Of a DNA stretch of 64,000 nucleotides, positions 15,983 through 25,318 are shown piece after piece; the stretch's first letter is position 1, and each line of letters starts with the position of its first letter. The DNA is taken from contig NZ_RIBP01000004.1 in assembly GCF_007273535.1 (NCBI RefSeq), positions 2,952,001-3,016,000 of the forward strand. Direction: 5' to 3'. The position numbers were made by a program, and so were the translations under genes. The notes beneath the pieces are model-generated. The model saw nothing but the letters and a program-made list of their open reading frames with translations. It was not told the DNA's origin and did no database searches. This DNA is from Niallia circulans. Its GTDB lineage: Bacteria; Bacillota; Bacilli; Bacillales; Cytobacillaceae.

Positions 15983-17083
15983 TTAAGACTGCTGCAGCAT
16001 CGTATTCTGCAGTTCTTTATCTGTTATTGGTACTGCTAAAGGCTTTGCAAACATATATCCTTGAAATAAATCGTATCCCATGTTTTTTAGAAAGTAAAAA
16101 TCGTCGATATGCTCGACACCCTCTGCTAGGGCAAGTGCTCCAATAGAATGACTTCTTTGTAATACGTTTTGGGCGACCACTTGCTTCTGCTTATCCTTGC
16201 TGACACCATTGACAAAATCAATTGCTAGCTTCACTACATCCGGTTCGAGCTGCTCTAATTTATCAACATGATTGTAGCCTGTGCCAACATCATCCAGTGC
16301 ATATTTAAAGCCATGCTTTCGGTAGTAGGAAAGAATGGACTTTAAGTGCTCTATATTTTGCACCTCATCTGTCTCTACTACCTCAAATACTACTTGTGAA
16401 GGTACTACTCCTAATTCCTTAATCAAAGCAAAGGTGCTTGCAAGACAATGTTCAGGAACATAGATAGCGGTCGGGATGAAATTAATGAAAATTAACTTAT
16501 CTTTCACAATACCAGCATTTCTAACAGATTGGAGACGGCAAGCACGATCTAATGAGAAAACTCTGTTTCGAACTCTGGCTGCCTCGAAGAGTTTAAATGG
16601 AGGAATAATGGAACCGTCTTTGTTCAAGCCTCTTGACAGGAATTCATGTCCGTAAATTGTTGGAGTGTTTTCTTCCATACGAACAATTGGCTGATAATGA
16701 GTTATAATTCTGTTTTCTTCTATTAGCTCATCAATCCAAGCAGTTTCCCTTTCTTTTGCAAACTGATGAATCGGTTTTTTGTTTCTTTTCTTTTTTGTTG
16801 GATTAAAAACATCTGCTTCGACTGCTTTAACATCAGAATCACTTAAATGGACTGCTGCATAATCGACAAACGAAAAAAAGACAGGCTCTAACAGCCAAAC
16901 AGTTGTATTGTCTACCAATTTATATTCATCACTACAGCTTTCCTTGAGATAGTCTAAGAGAAGTTTCATGGAAGGTGCATCTTGAAAAAAAACACTATAT
17001 CCCTTTGCTCTTGGAACACATACATCACAAACCAAATTTGCTTCCTCCAATTCATTCTTTACGTCTAGATGTTTATCGTTCAT
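15983..17083 (-). CDS. EAL-domain protein, probable c-di-GMP phosphodiesterase
   Basis: 366 aa, soluble, no membrane segment and no GGDEF domain. The first about 100 residues are an uncharacterised N-terminal domain with two Cys (CDVC, 19-22). The EAL domain spans about 118-360: EFL in place of EAL (147-149, GHEFLSRG), Asn201 in INFIPTA, Glu in EVVETDE (about 234-239), DDVGTGYN (264-271, variant of DDFGTGYS), Lys in VVKLAID, and EGVE. The metal-binding residues look intact, so c-di-GMP hydrolysis to pGpG is likely. Single gene; the SAM-I riboswitch begins 58 bp after its stop. Confidence 0.87.
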   Translation of the reverse strand: MNDKHLDVKNELEEANLVCDVCVPRAKGYSVFFQDAPSMKLLLDYLKESCSDEYKLVDNTTVWLLEPVFFSFVDYAAVHLSDSDVKAVEADVFNPTKKKRNKKPIHQFAKERETAWIDELIEENRIITHYQPIVRMEENTPTIYGHEFLSRGLNKDGSIIPPFKLFEAARVRNRVFSLDRACRLQSVRNAGIVKDKLIFINFIPTAIYVPEHCLASTFALIKELGVVPSQVVFEVVETDEVQNIEHLKSILSYYRKHGFKYALDDVGTGYNHVDKLEQLEPDVVKLAIDFVNGVSKDKQKQVVAQNVLQRSHSIGALALAEGVEHIDDFYFLKNMGYDLFQGYMFAKPLAVPITDKELQNTMLQQS

Positions 17084-17252
17084 TTTCCCTATAAACTTAA
17101 CAAGTAAACAATATTTTAGTACTATTTTACTATAGTTTATTCTGAAAATGTAGGCAAGAATTGCGACTTTTTCCTATGTTTTTTTGGATTAACTGTTTTT
17201 TATTTCCTCTGCTGGGAAACATAAAGTTAAACAAAAGAGGAGATGAAATTGT

Positions 17253-18752
17253 ATGAAGGAACATCAATCATTATGGAAAGAGTCAGTAAAGTTACCAACA
17301 TTCCCAAAGCTTTCTGCTGATGAGGAAACAGAGATTTGTATTGTTGGTGGAGGAATTACTGGATTGACAGCAGCTTATTTGCTCGGCAGACAAGGTCATC
17401 AAGTTGTACTGCTTGAAGCAGATACAGTAATGAGTGGTACAACAGGCTACACAACAGCGAAAATTACTGCACAACACGGACTGATTTATGATGAGCTGCT
17501 AAATAATATGGGATTAGAAAAAGCTAAACTATATTACGAAGCAAATAAGAATGCGATGGAATTTATTAAAATTTTGGCAGAAGAACTGGATATAGACTGC
17601 GGACTGGAAAAGCATGATGCAATTTTGTATGCTGTGACAGATGAATATGCAGAAAAAGTGAAGAAGGAACATGCCGCATATCAAAAAATCGGCATAGATT
17701 GTGAGCTAGTAAACTCTATTCCACTTCCCATCCCGATTAAAGCAGCATTAGTAATGAAGGATCAATATCAATTTCACCCATTACAGTTTTTCAAACAATT
17801 AATAAAGAAATTCGAAAATGTGCAGATTTTTGAAAACACGACAGCTACAGATGTTGAGGAAAATCAACAAGAAAAAGTTTCAGTTATTACTCGAGATGGC
17901 CTTAAGGTACATGCCGATAAGGTTATCAGTGCCTCCCACTTTCCATTTTATGATGCAAACGGCTTTTATTTTGCCCGAATGTATCCAGAAAGGTCATATA
18001 TTGTGGCAGTGGAAGAAACGAATGAGTATCCTGGCGGAATGTACTATAGCGCTGATACACCTACAAGATCGCTGCGCCCTGTTACACATGACGGTAAAAA
18101 GCACATCTTAATAAGTGGCGACAGTCATAAAACAGGACAAGACGAAGATACAGCAAGGCATTATGAAGCGCTCAAGGAATTCGGGCAAAATGTACTAAAA
18201 ACAGATAAGGTTGCTTACGAATGGTCAGCCCAAGACTTAATCACACTTGATAAAGTCCCGTATGTTGGTTGTATTAAAAAAGGCCATGACTCTGTATTTG
18301 TGGCAACAGGTTATCGGAAATGGGGGATGACGAACGGTGCAGCAGCATCCCTTTTGCTTGCTGATTTGGTAATGAATAAACAAAATCCTTATGAGAAATT
18401 GTATACACCCTCCCGCTTCTATTCGGACCCGAGCTTACGCAAATTTATAAGTATTAACTTAGATGTAGCAAAGCATTTGATTGGCGGTAAGCTCCAAGCT
18501 GTTAATCAAGAAAAGGAATTATCCCTTGATGAAGCTTCCATTCTGCGTATCAACGGCAAAAAGGTCGGTTGTTACAAGGACCAAGACGGCACTGTTCATA
18601 TGGTCGATACAACATGTACCCATCTTGGATGTGAGGTAGCTTGGAACAATGGCGAAAAAACCTGGGATTGCCCGTGTCACGGCTCGAGATTTTCTTATGA
18701 TGGAGATGTTTTAGAGGGACCGGCAGACGAACCTTTAAAAAAATATCAATAA
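17253..18752 (+). CDS. yhfW: FAD-dependent oxidoreductase with C-terminal Rieske domain (YhfW-like)
   Basis: 499 aa. A DAO-type FAD domain opens with the dinucleotide motif IVGGGITGLTAAYLLG (about 25-40) and GTTGYTTAK. A C-terminal Rieske [2Fe-2S] domain carries C455-x-H457 and C473-x2-H476 as cluster ligands, with C460 and C475 placed for the usual disulfide. The combination and length match Bacillus YhfW, whose substrate is not known. Flavin and Rieske cluster suggest electron transfer to or from a small amine or acid substrate. ATG with AGAGGAGATG upstream; a hairpin terminator lies in the repeat element downstream. Confidence 0.9.
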   Translation: MKEHQSLWKESVKLPTFPKLSADEETEICIVGGGITGLTAAYLLGRQGHQVVLLEADTVMSGTTGYTTAKITAQHGLIYDELLNNMGLEKAKLYYEANKNAMEFIKILAEELDIDCGLEKHDAILYAVTDEYAEKVKKEHAAYQKIGIDCELVNSIPLPIPIKAALVMKDQYQFHPLQFFKQLIKKFENVQIFENTTATDVEENQQEKVSVITRDGLKVHADKVISASHFPFYDANGFYFARMYPERSYIVAVEETNEYPGGMYYSADTPTRSLRPVTHDGKKHILISGDSHKTGQDEDTARHYEALKEFGQNVLKTDKVAYEWSAQDLITLDKVPYVGCIKKGHDSVFVATGYRKWGMTNGAAASLLLADLVMNKQNPYEKLYTPSRFYSDPSLRKFISINLDVAKHLIGGKLQAVNQEKELSLDEASILRINGKKVGCYKDQDGTVHMVDTTCTHLGCEVAWNNGEKTWDCPCHGSRFSYDGDVLEGPADEPLKKYQ

Positions 18753-18807
18753 ACAGAGAAGATTATGTGGTCTTTACTATTTTGTAAACCGATTTATTCT
18801 GCACAAA

Positions 18808-19130
18808 AAGAGGCTGGGACATAAGTATGTGAACCAGCGTAAAGACCGAACTACTTAATCAACTATTGATTAAATAGTTCGGTTTTTTGTTTTTAGTTTA
18901 AATACAAAAAATTAGAAATTTTTGTGGAATGGAGCGGAGGCCACTCGACTCCTGCGGGAAATAGAGGAAAGGATGAGACCCCGCAGGCGAAGACAAGGAA
19001 AGCGAGTGGGTGCAGCGCAATGAAACGAACTAACTTTATCTCAAAATTCTATTTAGACATAACCTTCATTTTTCTTGTAATTCTATTATTCGTGTTTAGA
19101 GAGATATCTTTTGTTTTGTCCCAGCCTCTT
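18808..19130. repeat. 323-bp repeat element with terminal inverted repeats (MITE-like)
   Basis: The ends are AAGAGGCTGGGAC-ATAA and its inverted copy TTTT-GTCCCAGCCTCTT (13 bp perfect, 16 of 17 overall). The core at about 18921-19030 (GGAATGGAGCGGAGG..., CTCCTGCGGG..., CCCCGCAGG..., GCGAGTGG) is GC-richer than the surroundings, self-complementary in blocks, and resembles interspersed repeats I recall from Bacillaceae genomes. No transposase ORF and no clear target-site duplication. It fills the gap between yhfW and htpG and ends 5 bp from the htpG stop codon. Confidence 0.75.
18845..18888 (+). terminator. Terminator-like hairpin inside the repeat, downstream of yhfW
   Basis: ACCGAACTA...TAGTTCGGT (9 bp) with an inner AATCAA/TTGATT stem, followed by TTTTTTG. 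It would end rightward transcription from yhfW. Confidence 0.75.
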
Positions 19131-19135
19131 CGTTT

Positions 19136-21013
19136 CTACCCCATAATTTTGCAGATATTATTAGTAAATTCCACTGGATCCTCAATTGGAAGTCCTTCAA
19201 TAAGTAATGCTTGATTGTATAATAGATTTGTATACAATGTTAGCTTATCGTTATCCTGTGCAAATGCTGTTTTTAATGATTGGAATACTTCATGGCTTGT
19301 ATTGATTTCAAGCACTTTATCGGCTGTCACACCTTGACTGTCAGGCATCGCGTTAAGGATTTTCTCCATTTCAATCGTTATTTCGCCTTCTGTCGAAAGA
19401 CAAACTGGATGAGATTTTAATCTTGTTGATATTTTGACATCCTTCACCTTGCCGTTTAGGGCATCCTTCATAAACTGCAGTAATGGTTTAACTTCTTCCC
19501 CTGTTTCTGTCGTTTCCTTATCATCGACATTAATACCAAGGTCGCTTGCAGAGACAGATTTGAATTCTTTGTCTTTATAGACACGAAGCATCTTAATCGC
19601 AAATTCATCTATATCATCAGTGAAATACAGAATCTCGTAGCCCTCGTCAGCGACAAGCTCTGTTTGCGGAAGTTTATTAATTCTTTCAATAGATTCACCT
19701 GTTGCATAGTATATATATTTTTGATCGTCTGCCATATTTGCAACATATTCATCTAAAGAAACGAGCTTTTTCTCCTTTGAAGAATAAAACAGCAGTAAAT
19801 CCTCCAGCATTTCTTTATTTGCACCAAAGTCATTATAGACTCCGAATTTCAGTTGTCTGCCAAATGATTGATAAAATGCTTCGTATTTTTCCCGCTCGTC
19901 CTTTAACAATGTTTTCAATTGGCCTTTAATTTTTTTTGTGATGTTTTTTTCTATTTTTTTCAGCTGTCTGTCATGCTGAAGCATCTCTCTGGAAATATTT
20001 AAGGACAGATCCTCTGAATCAACAAGCCCTTTTACAAAGCTGAAATAATCTGGCAGCAGATCGGCACATTTTTCCATAATCAGCACACCGTTAGAATACA
20101 GCTCTACACCTTTTTCATATTCCTTTGAATAATAATCAAATGGTGCCTTCTCTGGTACATACAATATAGCATTATAGCGGATTGCCCCATCCACGCTCAC
20201 ATGAATATGTGTTAACGGCTTATCAAACCCATACCGTTTATCCTCATAGAAGCGCTCATAATCTTCATCTGTTAGTTCACTTTTGTTTTTTCTCCAAATC
20301 GGCACCATGCTGTTAATCGTTTGTTCTTCCTCAAACTCAGCAAATTCTCCAGAGTCCTCCTGGCTTGGAGCAGAAATAGAGACATCCATTTTAATAGGGT
20401 AACGAATAAAATCGGAGTATTTTTTGATAATTTGTTTTAATCGATGCTCGTCTAAAAACTCGTCATAACGGTCTTCCTCACTGTTTTCCTTTAAAGTTAA
20501 CACTATTTCCGTTCCGACTTGTTCCTTAACAGCTTCTTCTATTGTGTAGCCGTCAGCACCCTTTGATTGCCATTTGTAGGCAAGATTGCTGTCCAGAGAT
20601 TTTGTAGTAACAGTAACAACATCTGCAACCATAAAGGCAGCATAGAAACCTACACCAAACTGGCCGATGATATCATGGCCGTCTTTAAGCTCTGTTTCAT
20701 TCTTAAAGGCAAGAGACCCGCTTTTGGCAATTGTTCCTAAGTTATTCTCCAACTCTTCTTTTGTCATACCGATGCCACTGTCCGTTATCGTTAATGTCCG
20801 GTTTTGTTTATCTGCTTTAATCTTTATATAGTAATCTTCTTTATGGAAGGTTATTGCATCATCTGATAATGCCCTGTAATAGATTTTATCAATGGCATCA
20901 CTTGCATTAGAAATCAGTTCTCTTAAAAATACCTCTCTTTGTGAGTAAATAGAGTTAATCATCATTTCGAGAAGCCTTTTTGATTCGGCTTTGAATTCCT
21001 TTGTTTCCATCAT
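19136..21013 (-). CDS. htpG: Hsp90-family chaperone HtpG
   Basis: 625 aa. The N-terminal GHKL ATPase domain is visible from [36 protein letters not shown]; the ATP-binding blocks are DSGIGM and [15 protein letters not shown]. The middle and C-terminal dimerisation domains follow ([14 protein letters not shown] near the end). It is an ATP-dependent cytosolic chaperone. The frame is open up to 21082, but the ATG at 21013, 10 nt after AAGGAG, is the real start: a sigma-A promoter and a CIRCE operator lie between 21063 and 21125, inside that longer frame or just upstream. Confidence 0.97.
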   Translation of the reverse strand: MMETKEFKAESKRLLEMMINSIYSQREVFLRELISNASDAIDKIYYRALSDDAITFHKEDYYIKIKADKQNRTLTITDSGIGMTKEELENNLGTIAKSGSLAFKNETELKDGHDIIGQFGVGFYAAFMVADVVTVTTKSLDSNLAYKWQSKGADGYTIEEAVKEQVGTEIVLTLKENSEEDRYDEFLDEHRLKQIIKKYSDFIRYPIKMDVSISAPSQEDSGEFAEFEEEQTINSMVPIWRKNKSELTDEDYERFYEDKRYGFDKPLTHIHVSVDGAIRYNAILYVPEKAPFDYYSKEYEKGVELYSNGVLIMEKCADLLPDYFSFVKGLVDSEDLSLNISREMLQHDRQLKKIEKNITKKIKGQLKTLLKDEREKYEAFYQSFGRQLKFGVYNDFGANKEMLEDLLLFYSSKEKKLVSLDEYVANMADDQKYIYYATGESIERINKLPQTELVADEGYEILYFTDDIDEFAIKMLRVYKDKEFKSVSASDLGINVDDKETTETGEEVKPLLQFMKDALNGKVKDVKISTRLKSHPVCLSTEGEITIEMEKILNAMPDSQGVTADKVLEINTSHEVFQSLKTAFAQDNDKLTLYTNLLYNQALLIEGLPIEDPVEFTNNICKIMG

Positions 21014-21062
21014 TAGCAAATAGCTCCTTTCAAAAGTAAGAATAAACGAATATGTAACACAT

Positions 21063-21089
21063 TTAGCACTCATAGATTTCAAGTGCTAA
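21063..21089. promoter_or_regulatory. CIRCE operator (HrcA site) upstream of htpG
   Basis: TTAGCACTC-N9-AAGTGCTAA matches the CIRCE consensus TTAGCACTC-N9-GAGTGCTAA with a single mismatch and the exact 9-nt spacer. It lies 8 bp downstream of the -10 box and 50 bp before the start codon. Repression by HrcA is inferred from the motif. Confidence 0.92.
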
Positions 21090-21096
21090 CGCTTAT

Positions 21097-21125
21097 TTAA
21101 TACCATATATTTGGAATCATGTCAA
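21097..21125 (-). promoter_or_regulatory. Sigma-A promoter of htpG
   Basis: On the minus strand TTGACA (perfect -35, 21120-21125) and TATTAA (-10, 21097-21102) are separated by 17 bp. The CIRCE element follows just downstream, where it would cover the transcription start. Confidence 0.85.
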
Positions 21126-21176
21126 CACAACAACAAAAAGTAGCCTGCTGTTACTTAATCAGCAGGCTAAATCATT

Positions 21177-22727
21177 TTAGTATGGATCAGATGGATGGGA
21201 AACATCCTTAGCTGATTGCACAGCCTCTTCCATTTGATCGACTCTTGTTTCCGTTATTTTCTTGATTGCTTCTGAAATTCTTTTCCCGTAATCTTCATCG
21301 CATTGTGTCAGCATATCGACCATTTTTGTTTGGATTTCCTTACGACAAGCAGCAAGTGCGGAAGATAGGTTACTAATGAGCTCCTCTCTTTCAAAATCAG
21401 AAAAGCGTCTGTATGTTTCGCCAGCCTGTCCGAAATTATTTTCACGAGAGATTTTTTCCCGTTTCACTTCGCCTTCCACATAGGGCTCATGCTCTTTGCC
21501 TGGATTTTCCGCTTCTTTTAAGCCGCCGATAACAGATGGCTCATAATTAATATGTGGATTTTGATGTTTTCCAAAATCTGTACGGAAGTCCATTTGCCCG
21601 CCTTCCTGATTTGTCGCAACATGCTTTTTCGGCTTATTGATTGGTAATTGCAGATAGTTTGTTCCGACTCTGTGTCGCTGTGTATCAGAGTAGGAGAAGG
21701 TTCTTCCTTGAAGAAGCTTGTCATCAGAAAAGTCCATTCCATCCACGATTACACCTGTACCGAATGCAACTTGCTCTACTTCTGTAAAGTAGTTTTCCGG
21801 ATTCTTGTTCAAAACCATCTTTCCGACTGGAAGCCAAGGGAAATCGTCTTTATACCAAAGCTTTGTCGGATCAAGTGGATCAAAATCCAACTCTGGATGC
21901 TCTCCATCCTCCATGATTTGTACAAATAGCTCCCATTCCGGATAATCGCCTTTTTCAATCGCTTCATATAAATCCTGTGTTGCATGGCTGTAGTTCTTTC
22001 CTTGAAGCTCATCTGCTTCTTTTTGCGTTAAGTTCTTGATGCCTTGTTTTGGCTCCCAATGGTATTTCACAAGAACACCTTTTCCCTCTTCGTTCACCCA
22101 TTTATAGGCATGAACACCAGAACCTTGCATTTGGCGGTAATTCGCAGGAATCCCCCATGGCGAAAACAAGAATGTAATCATATGCATCGATTCAGGTGTC
22201 AACGCAAGAAAGTCAAACATTCTTTCTGGATCTGACAGGTTTGTAACAGGGTCTGGTTTAAACGAATGAACCATATCAGGAAATTTCAGCGGGTCACGGA
22301 TAAAGAAAATCTTTAAGTTATTTCCGACTAAATCCCAGTTGCCATCCTCTGTATAAAACTTAATCGCAAATCCTCGTGGATCTCTTAACGTTTCTGGAGA
22401 ATGAAGACCATGGACAACTGTTGAAAAACGCACGAACAATGGTGTTTGTTTGCCTTTTTCTTGGAAAAGCTTTGCCCTTGTATATTTGGAAATAGGTTCA
22501 TCCCCGACAGTACCATATGACTCAAAATACCCATGCGCCCCAGCACCTCTTGCGTGAACAACCCTTTCAGGGATTCTTTCACGATCAAAGTGTGTAATTT
22601 TTTCTAAGAAATCATAGTTTTCCAATGTAGTCGGGCCTCTATTCCCAACGGTACGTACATTTTGATTATCTGTTACAGGATGACCTTGGCGATTTGTTAA
22701 TAAATCTTCGCCGGTAGGCTCATTCAT
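21177..22727 (-). CDS. katA: Haem catalase
   Basis: About 516 aa, a monofunctional clade-3-type catalase. The catalytic His lies in [16 protein letters not shown], the distal Asn in [19 protein letters not shown]; the haem-side helix carries [14 protein letters not shown]. It disproportionates hydrogen peroxide in the cytoplasm. The frame is open to 22799. The ATG at 22727 has a GGAAG site; a TTG at 22745 sits 9 nt after a stronger AAGGAG and may be the true start. No good PerR box is visible upstream. It follows the GNAT gene on the same strand, about 115 bp away. Confidence 0.92.
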   Translation of the reverse strand: MNEPTGEDLLTNRQGHPVTDNQNVRTVGNRGPTTLENYDFLEKITHFDRERIPERVVHARGAGAHGYFESYGTVGDEPISKYTRAKLFQEKGKQTPLFVRFSTVVHGLHSPETLRDPRGFAIKFYTEDGNWDLVGNNLKIFFIRDPLKFPDMVHSFKPDPVTNLSDPERMFDFLALTPESMHMITFLFSPWGIPANYRQMQGSGVHAYKWVNEEGKGVLVKYHWEPKQGIKNLTQKEADELQGKNYSHATQDLYEAIEKGDYPEWELFVQIMEDGEHPELDFDPLDPTKLWYKDDFPWLPVGKMVLNKNPENYFTEVEQVAFGTGVIVDGMDFSDDKLLQGRTFSYSDTQRHRVGTNYLQLPINKPKKHVATNQEGGQMDFRTDFGKHQNPHINYEPSVIGGLKEAENPGKEHEPYVEGEVKREKISRENNFGQAGETYRRFSDFEREELISNLSSALAACRKEIQTKMVDMLTQCDEDYGKRISEAIKKITETRVDQMEEAVQSAKDVSHPSDPY

Positions 22728-22843
22728 TTTTTCTTCCAAACATCTCAACTCCTTCATATGTATAACAATATCGTTACCAAATTTAGGATTGATATGCATA
22801 TTTTAGTTGTAATTCACAATATTTTCTTCGCTGCTTTTTACAG

Positions 22844-23257
22844 TTAGATGAGAATTGTCATGCCGGGAGCGTCTGTTTCTCTTTCTTGAAAGCCAAGTTT
22901 CTTGTAGAAAGAATGCTTGCCTTTTGCCGAAAAAAGCTGGACTGTTTGAATGCCGCTATCTTTGCATTTTTGGATAAGCTCCTCAATCACTTTTTTACCA
23001 AGACCTTGTCCTTGCATATCGGGATTTACCATTACATCGCAAATAAGTGACTGATAAACACCGTCTGAAATCATTCTTCCGAATGCTGTTAATGTTTCAT
23101 TATGATAAATAGCTGTATAATACCAGCTGTTTTTAGCTGCCTCATATAGTTGTTCGCGTGTATAATTTCCTTTTTTGTTTTGCAGCAGTCCACTTGCTTC
23201 ATGCAGTGCTGCAAACTGTTCAAATGTTGGGAGTTCATTTGTTATTTCGTAGTCCAT
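22844..23257 (-). CDS. GNAT-family N-acetyltransferase
   Basis: 137 aa, single GNAT domain. The acetyl-CoA loop is visible as MQGQGLGKKVIEEL (motif Q/RxxGxG/A) after the beta-strand LICDVMVNP; HSFYKKLGFQERE is the typical C-terminal motif. The acceptor substrate is unknown. ATG with GAGGAG upstream. It could be read into the catalase gene downstream. Confidence 0.88.
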   Translation of the reverse strand: MDYEITNELPTFEQFAALHEASGLLQNKKGNYTREQLYEAAKNSWYYTAIYHNETLTAFGRMISDGVYQSLICDVMVNPDMQGQGLGKKVIEELIQKCKDSGIQTVQLFSAKGKHSFYKKLGFQERETDAPGMTILI

Positions 23258-23331
23258 TGTTAATCTCCTCAGTACGTTTGTTTATATAATATTTATACAA
23301 TATTATTAATAAATATGCAATTGTTAGTTTG

Positions 23332-23355
23332 AAAAAACACCTATTTTAGGTGTTT
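23332..23355 (-). terminator. Terminator downstream of the HAAS/PadR operon
   Basis: AAACACCTA-aaa-TAGGTGTTT followed by Ts on the minus strand, about 140 bp after the stop of the HAAS gene. Confidence 0.7.
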
Positions 23356-23496
23356 ACTGTTTAAATTTAGTTTCCGCTGCTGGTTTTTAACTTTCTTGTA
23401 ACTTTAAGTATCTCAATCCTGCAACGGAAATTTATTCATCTTTAAGATTTTATGCCTATCAATTATCTGAAAATTACTATAGAGTAATTTCAAAAC

Positions 23497-24258
23497 TTAT
23501 ACTGTTTTTGCATTTTCTGCTTTGTTTTTAATGAAAACAATTAGAATAAATATAATGGATAGAATAATGAATATCATGGAGGAATATAATGCTTTTTCCT
23601 CAATAGAAAGTGGCAAAAATTCTACAGCTAATGTTGGAATATAGACGATTAATGGAACGAAAGGTGCCCAAGATTTAGACGACCATGAAAACCATATTAG
23701 GAAAAGCAAAGCAATTGCAGTAACTCCCATCTTCCCAAGAAAACTATCAATTACCAATACAGGTGCACCTTTATTACCGAAATACAAAAGAAGAAAAAAT
23801 GCTGCAGTAGATAGAAAATTAAGTGTAAATACACCAATAACCATCTTTTTTGATAAAGCCTCTGATCTTAAAGCAAACCATTTGAACGTAACCACAAACA
23901 TTAAAAGCATGAAGCAAATAATAATAGGCTGACCAATAATAACTGATAATGTATAGCTCAATTCATTAAAAAGTGCATCACTGATAATTTGATATGCAAT
24001 CACACTCAAAAACACAAGAGGAATAAACTTCAACCATTCTTTATAATCTGTTTTCATTTCGTTAGCTAAGCTCTCCATATAGGCTTTCGGTGAGTCACCT
24101 GTAATTTCTGTTATGTTTTTTCCGTTCTTTTCTGCCTCAACTAAATGATCTGTCAATTCTTCGACTATCTCATTAATTTCTGCTTCTTTTTTTCCGCTGG
24201 TCATTAAATATAACTGAAGATTATCGATAAATTCCTGACTTTTTGCTGAAAGCTCCAT
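23497..24258 (-). CDS. HAAS-domain membrane protein, PadR partner
   Basis: 253 aa. The first about 65 residues are a HAAS helical domain (SQEFIDNLQLYLMTSGKKEAEINEIVEELTDHLVEAEKNG). Five or six transmembrane helices follow. HAAS proteins are typically encoded next to PadR-type regulators; the domain is thought to interact with the regulator and couple it to a membrane signal. The gene starts 13 bp after the PadR stop with AAGGAGG. The signal is unknown. Confidence 0.82.
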   Translation of the reverse strand: MELSAKSQEFIDNLQLYLMTSGKKEAEINEIVEELTDHLVEAEKNGKNITEITGDSPKAYMESLANEMKTDYKEWLKFIPLVFLSVIAYQIISDALFNELSYTLSVIIGQPIIICFMLLMFVVTFKWFALRSEALSKKMVIGVFTLNFLSTAAFFLLLYFGNKGAPVLVIDSFLGKMGVTAIALLFLIWFSWSSKSWAPFVPLIVYIPTLAVEFLPLSIEEKALYSSMIFIILSIIFILIVFIKNKAENAKTV

Positions 24259-24271
24259 TCTTTGTCCTCCT

Positions 24272-24592
24272 TTATTTCTTTTTTAATAATTCGTTGACGC
24301 TGTTGGATAAAAGCTGCCATTTTTCTTCGAATTGTGCTAATTCGCTGTAGCCTTGTTCTGTTAATGTGTAATACTTTCGTTTCGGACCGGATGGTGATGC
24401 TTTTGATTCGACATGAACAAGCTTTTCTTTTTTCATTCGCAGCAGCACAGGATAGATGCTGCCTTCGCTAATCATTGTAAAACCGTACTCTTCTAATCTT
24501 TCAATCATTTCATACCCATACACTTCGCCTTTTGCGATGACTGCTAATAAACAGCCCTCAAGCACGCCTTTAAGCATTTGACTTGATGACAT
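24272..24592 (-). CDS. PadR-family transcriptional regulator
   Basis: 106 aa, a one-domain winged-helix PadR regulator: LKGVLEGCLLAVIAKGEVYGYEMIERLEEYG, SEGSIYPVLLRMKKEKLV and KRKYYTLTEQGYSEL are the standard blocks. The ATG at 24592 is preceded by GGAAAGAAG; the longer frame has a poor start. Two related palindromes just upstream (24616-24640 and 24662-24684) are candidate autoregulatory operators. Confidence 0.92.
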   Translation of the reverse strand: MSSSQMLKGVLEGCLLAVIAKGEVYGYEMIERLEEYGFTMISEGSIYPVLLRMKKEKLVHVESKASPSGPKRKYYTLTEQGYSELAQFEEKWQLLSNSVNELLKKK

Positions 24593-24615
24593 CTGCTTCT
24601 TTCCTTTCCTTTGAC

Positions 24616-24640
24616 AGCTATTTTGCATTGCAAGATAGCT
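24616..24640. promoter_or_regulatory. Candidate PadR operator, proximal copy
   Basis: AGCTATTTTGC-att-GCAAGATAGCT, an 11+3+11 palindrome with one mismatch, 24-48 bp before the PadR start codon. A related copy lies 45 bp upstream (centre to centre). The pairing with a PadR gene makes autoregulation likely; which protein binds is inference. Confidence 0.7.
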
Positions 24641-24661
24641 AATATATACAGATTAGCATAC

Positions 24662-24684
24662 ACTATTTTGCTTTACAAGATAGT
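24662..24684. promoter_or_regulatory. Candidate PadR operator, distal copy
   Basis: ACTATTTTGC-ttt-ACAAGATAGT, same pattern as the proximal site with two arm mismatches. The shared core is CTATTTTGC...CAAGATAG. Confidence 0.65.
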
Positions 24685-24781
24685 AAGGTAATTATTTTCC
24701 TTTTTTTCAATAATTGGGCTTTTCTGCTACACATAGTGGACTTCCATTCCTTCATAAATTGAGGGTAAAGGAGGTTTTTTA

Positions 24782-25285
24782 GTGAAAAAAGTTATTTTTT
24801 TCTCCATTTTACCACTCATGCTTGTTTTATCTGCATGCTTTAATGATCCGATTCAGGATGATCTTATGGACTATGTTAATAAGGAAATGCTAACAGCATT
24901 TGAACTAGAGGCAACTGCTGTGTCTGCCTATGACCAAGTTTCAGGAATAAACTATAGTGATGATATAACCATGTATGATGCTTTAATATCAACTGTCATT
25001 CCAACCTACAATGAGTTTATTAAAGAATTAAATTCTGTTCCAATTGAAACAAGTGAGTTAAGGGAAATTCATGAGATTTATATAGAAGGCGCAGATCTTC
25101 AATATAATGCGTTTGTTAAAATTGTCAGAGCGCTTGAAACACAGGATCCATTGTTAATAGAAGAGGCTAATGGGATGCTTGAAGAAGCTCGCTCCCTGCT
25201 TCGTGAATATCAAAATGAGATTGATAAGCTCGCAGAAGAGCATAACGTGGACTGGGAGGAAAAGGATAGTGCATCCTCTGTATGA
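24782..25285 (+). CDS. Predicted lipoprotein, unknown function
   Basis: 167 aa. A signal peptide (MKKVIFFSILPLMLVL) ends in the lipobox LSAC with the lipidated Cys19. The mature part is acidic and almost entirely helical (repeated heptad-like stretches from residue 30 to 155). No family recognised. GTG start behind AAAGGAGG. It would be anchored to the outer face of the membrane. A bidirectional terminator separates it from the convergent permease gene. Confidence 0.8.
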   Translation: MKKVIFFSILPLMLVLSACFNDPIQDDLMDYVNKEMLTAFELEATAVSAYDQVSGINYSDDITMYDALISTVIPTYNEFIKELNSVPIETSELREIHEIYIEGADLQYNAFVKIVRALETQDPLLIEEANGMLEEARSLLREYQNEIDKLAEEHNVDWEEKDSASSV

Positions 25286-25317
25286 AAAAAAGCGAAGCAG
25301 AAATGCTTCGCTTTTTT
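25286..25317. terminator. Bidirectional terminator
   Basis: AAAAAAGCGAAGCA-gaaa-TGCTTCGCTTTTTT, perfect 14-bp arms with A and T tracts at both ends. It sits between the convergent lipoprotein and permease genes. Confidence 0.92.
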
Positions 25318-25318
25318 A

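Noticed and set aside
22745..22845. PerR-like box (TTGTGAATTACAA) upstream of the catalase
   Set aside because: Only about 10 of 15 positions fit the PerR consensus and it overlaps the end of the GNAT gene region; too weak to list.
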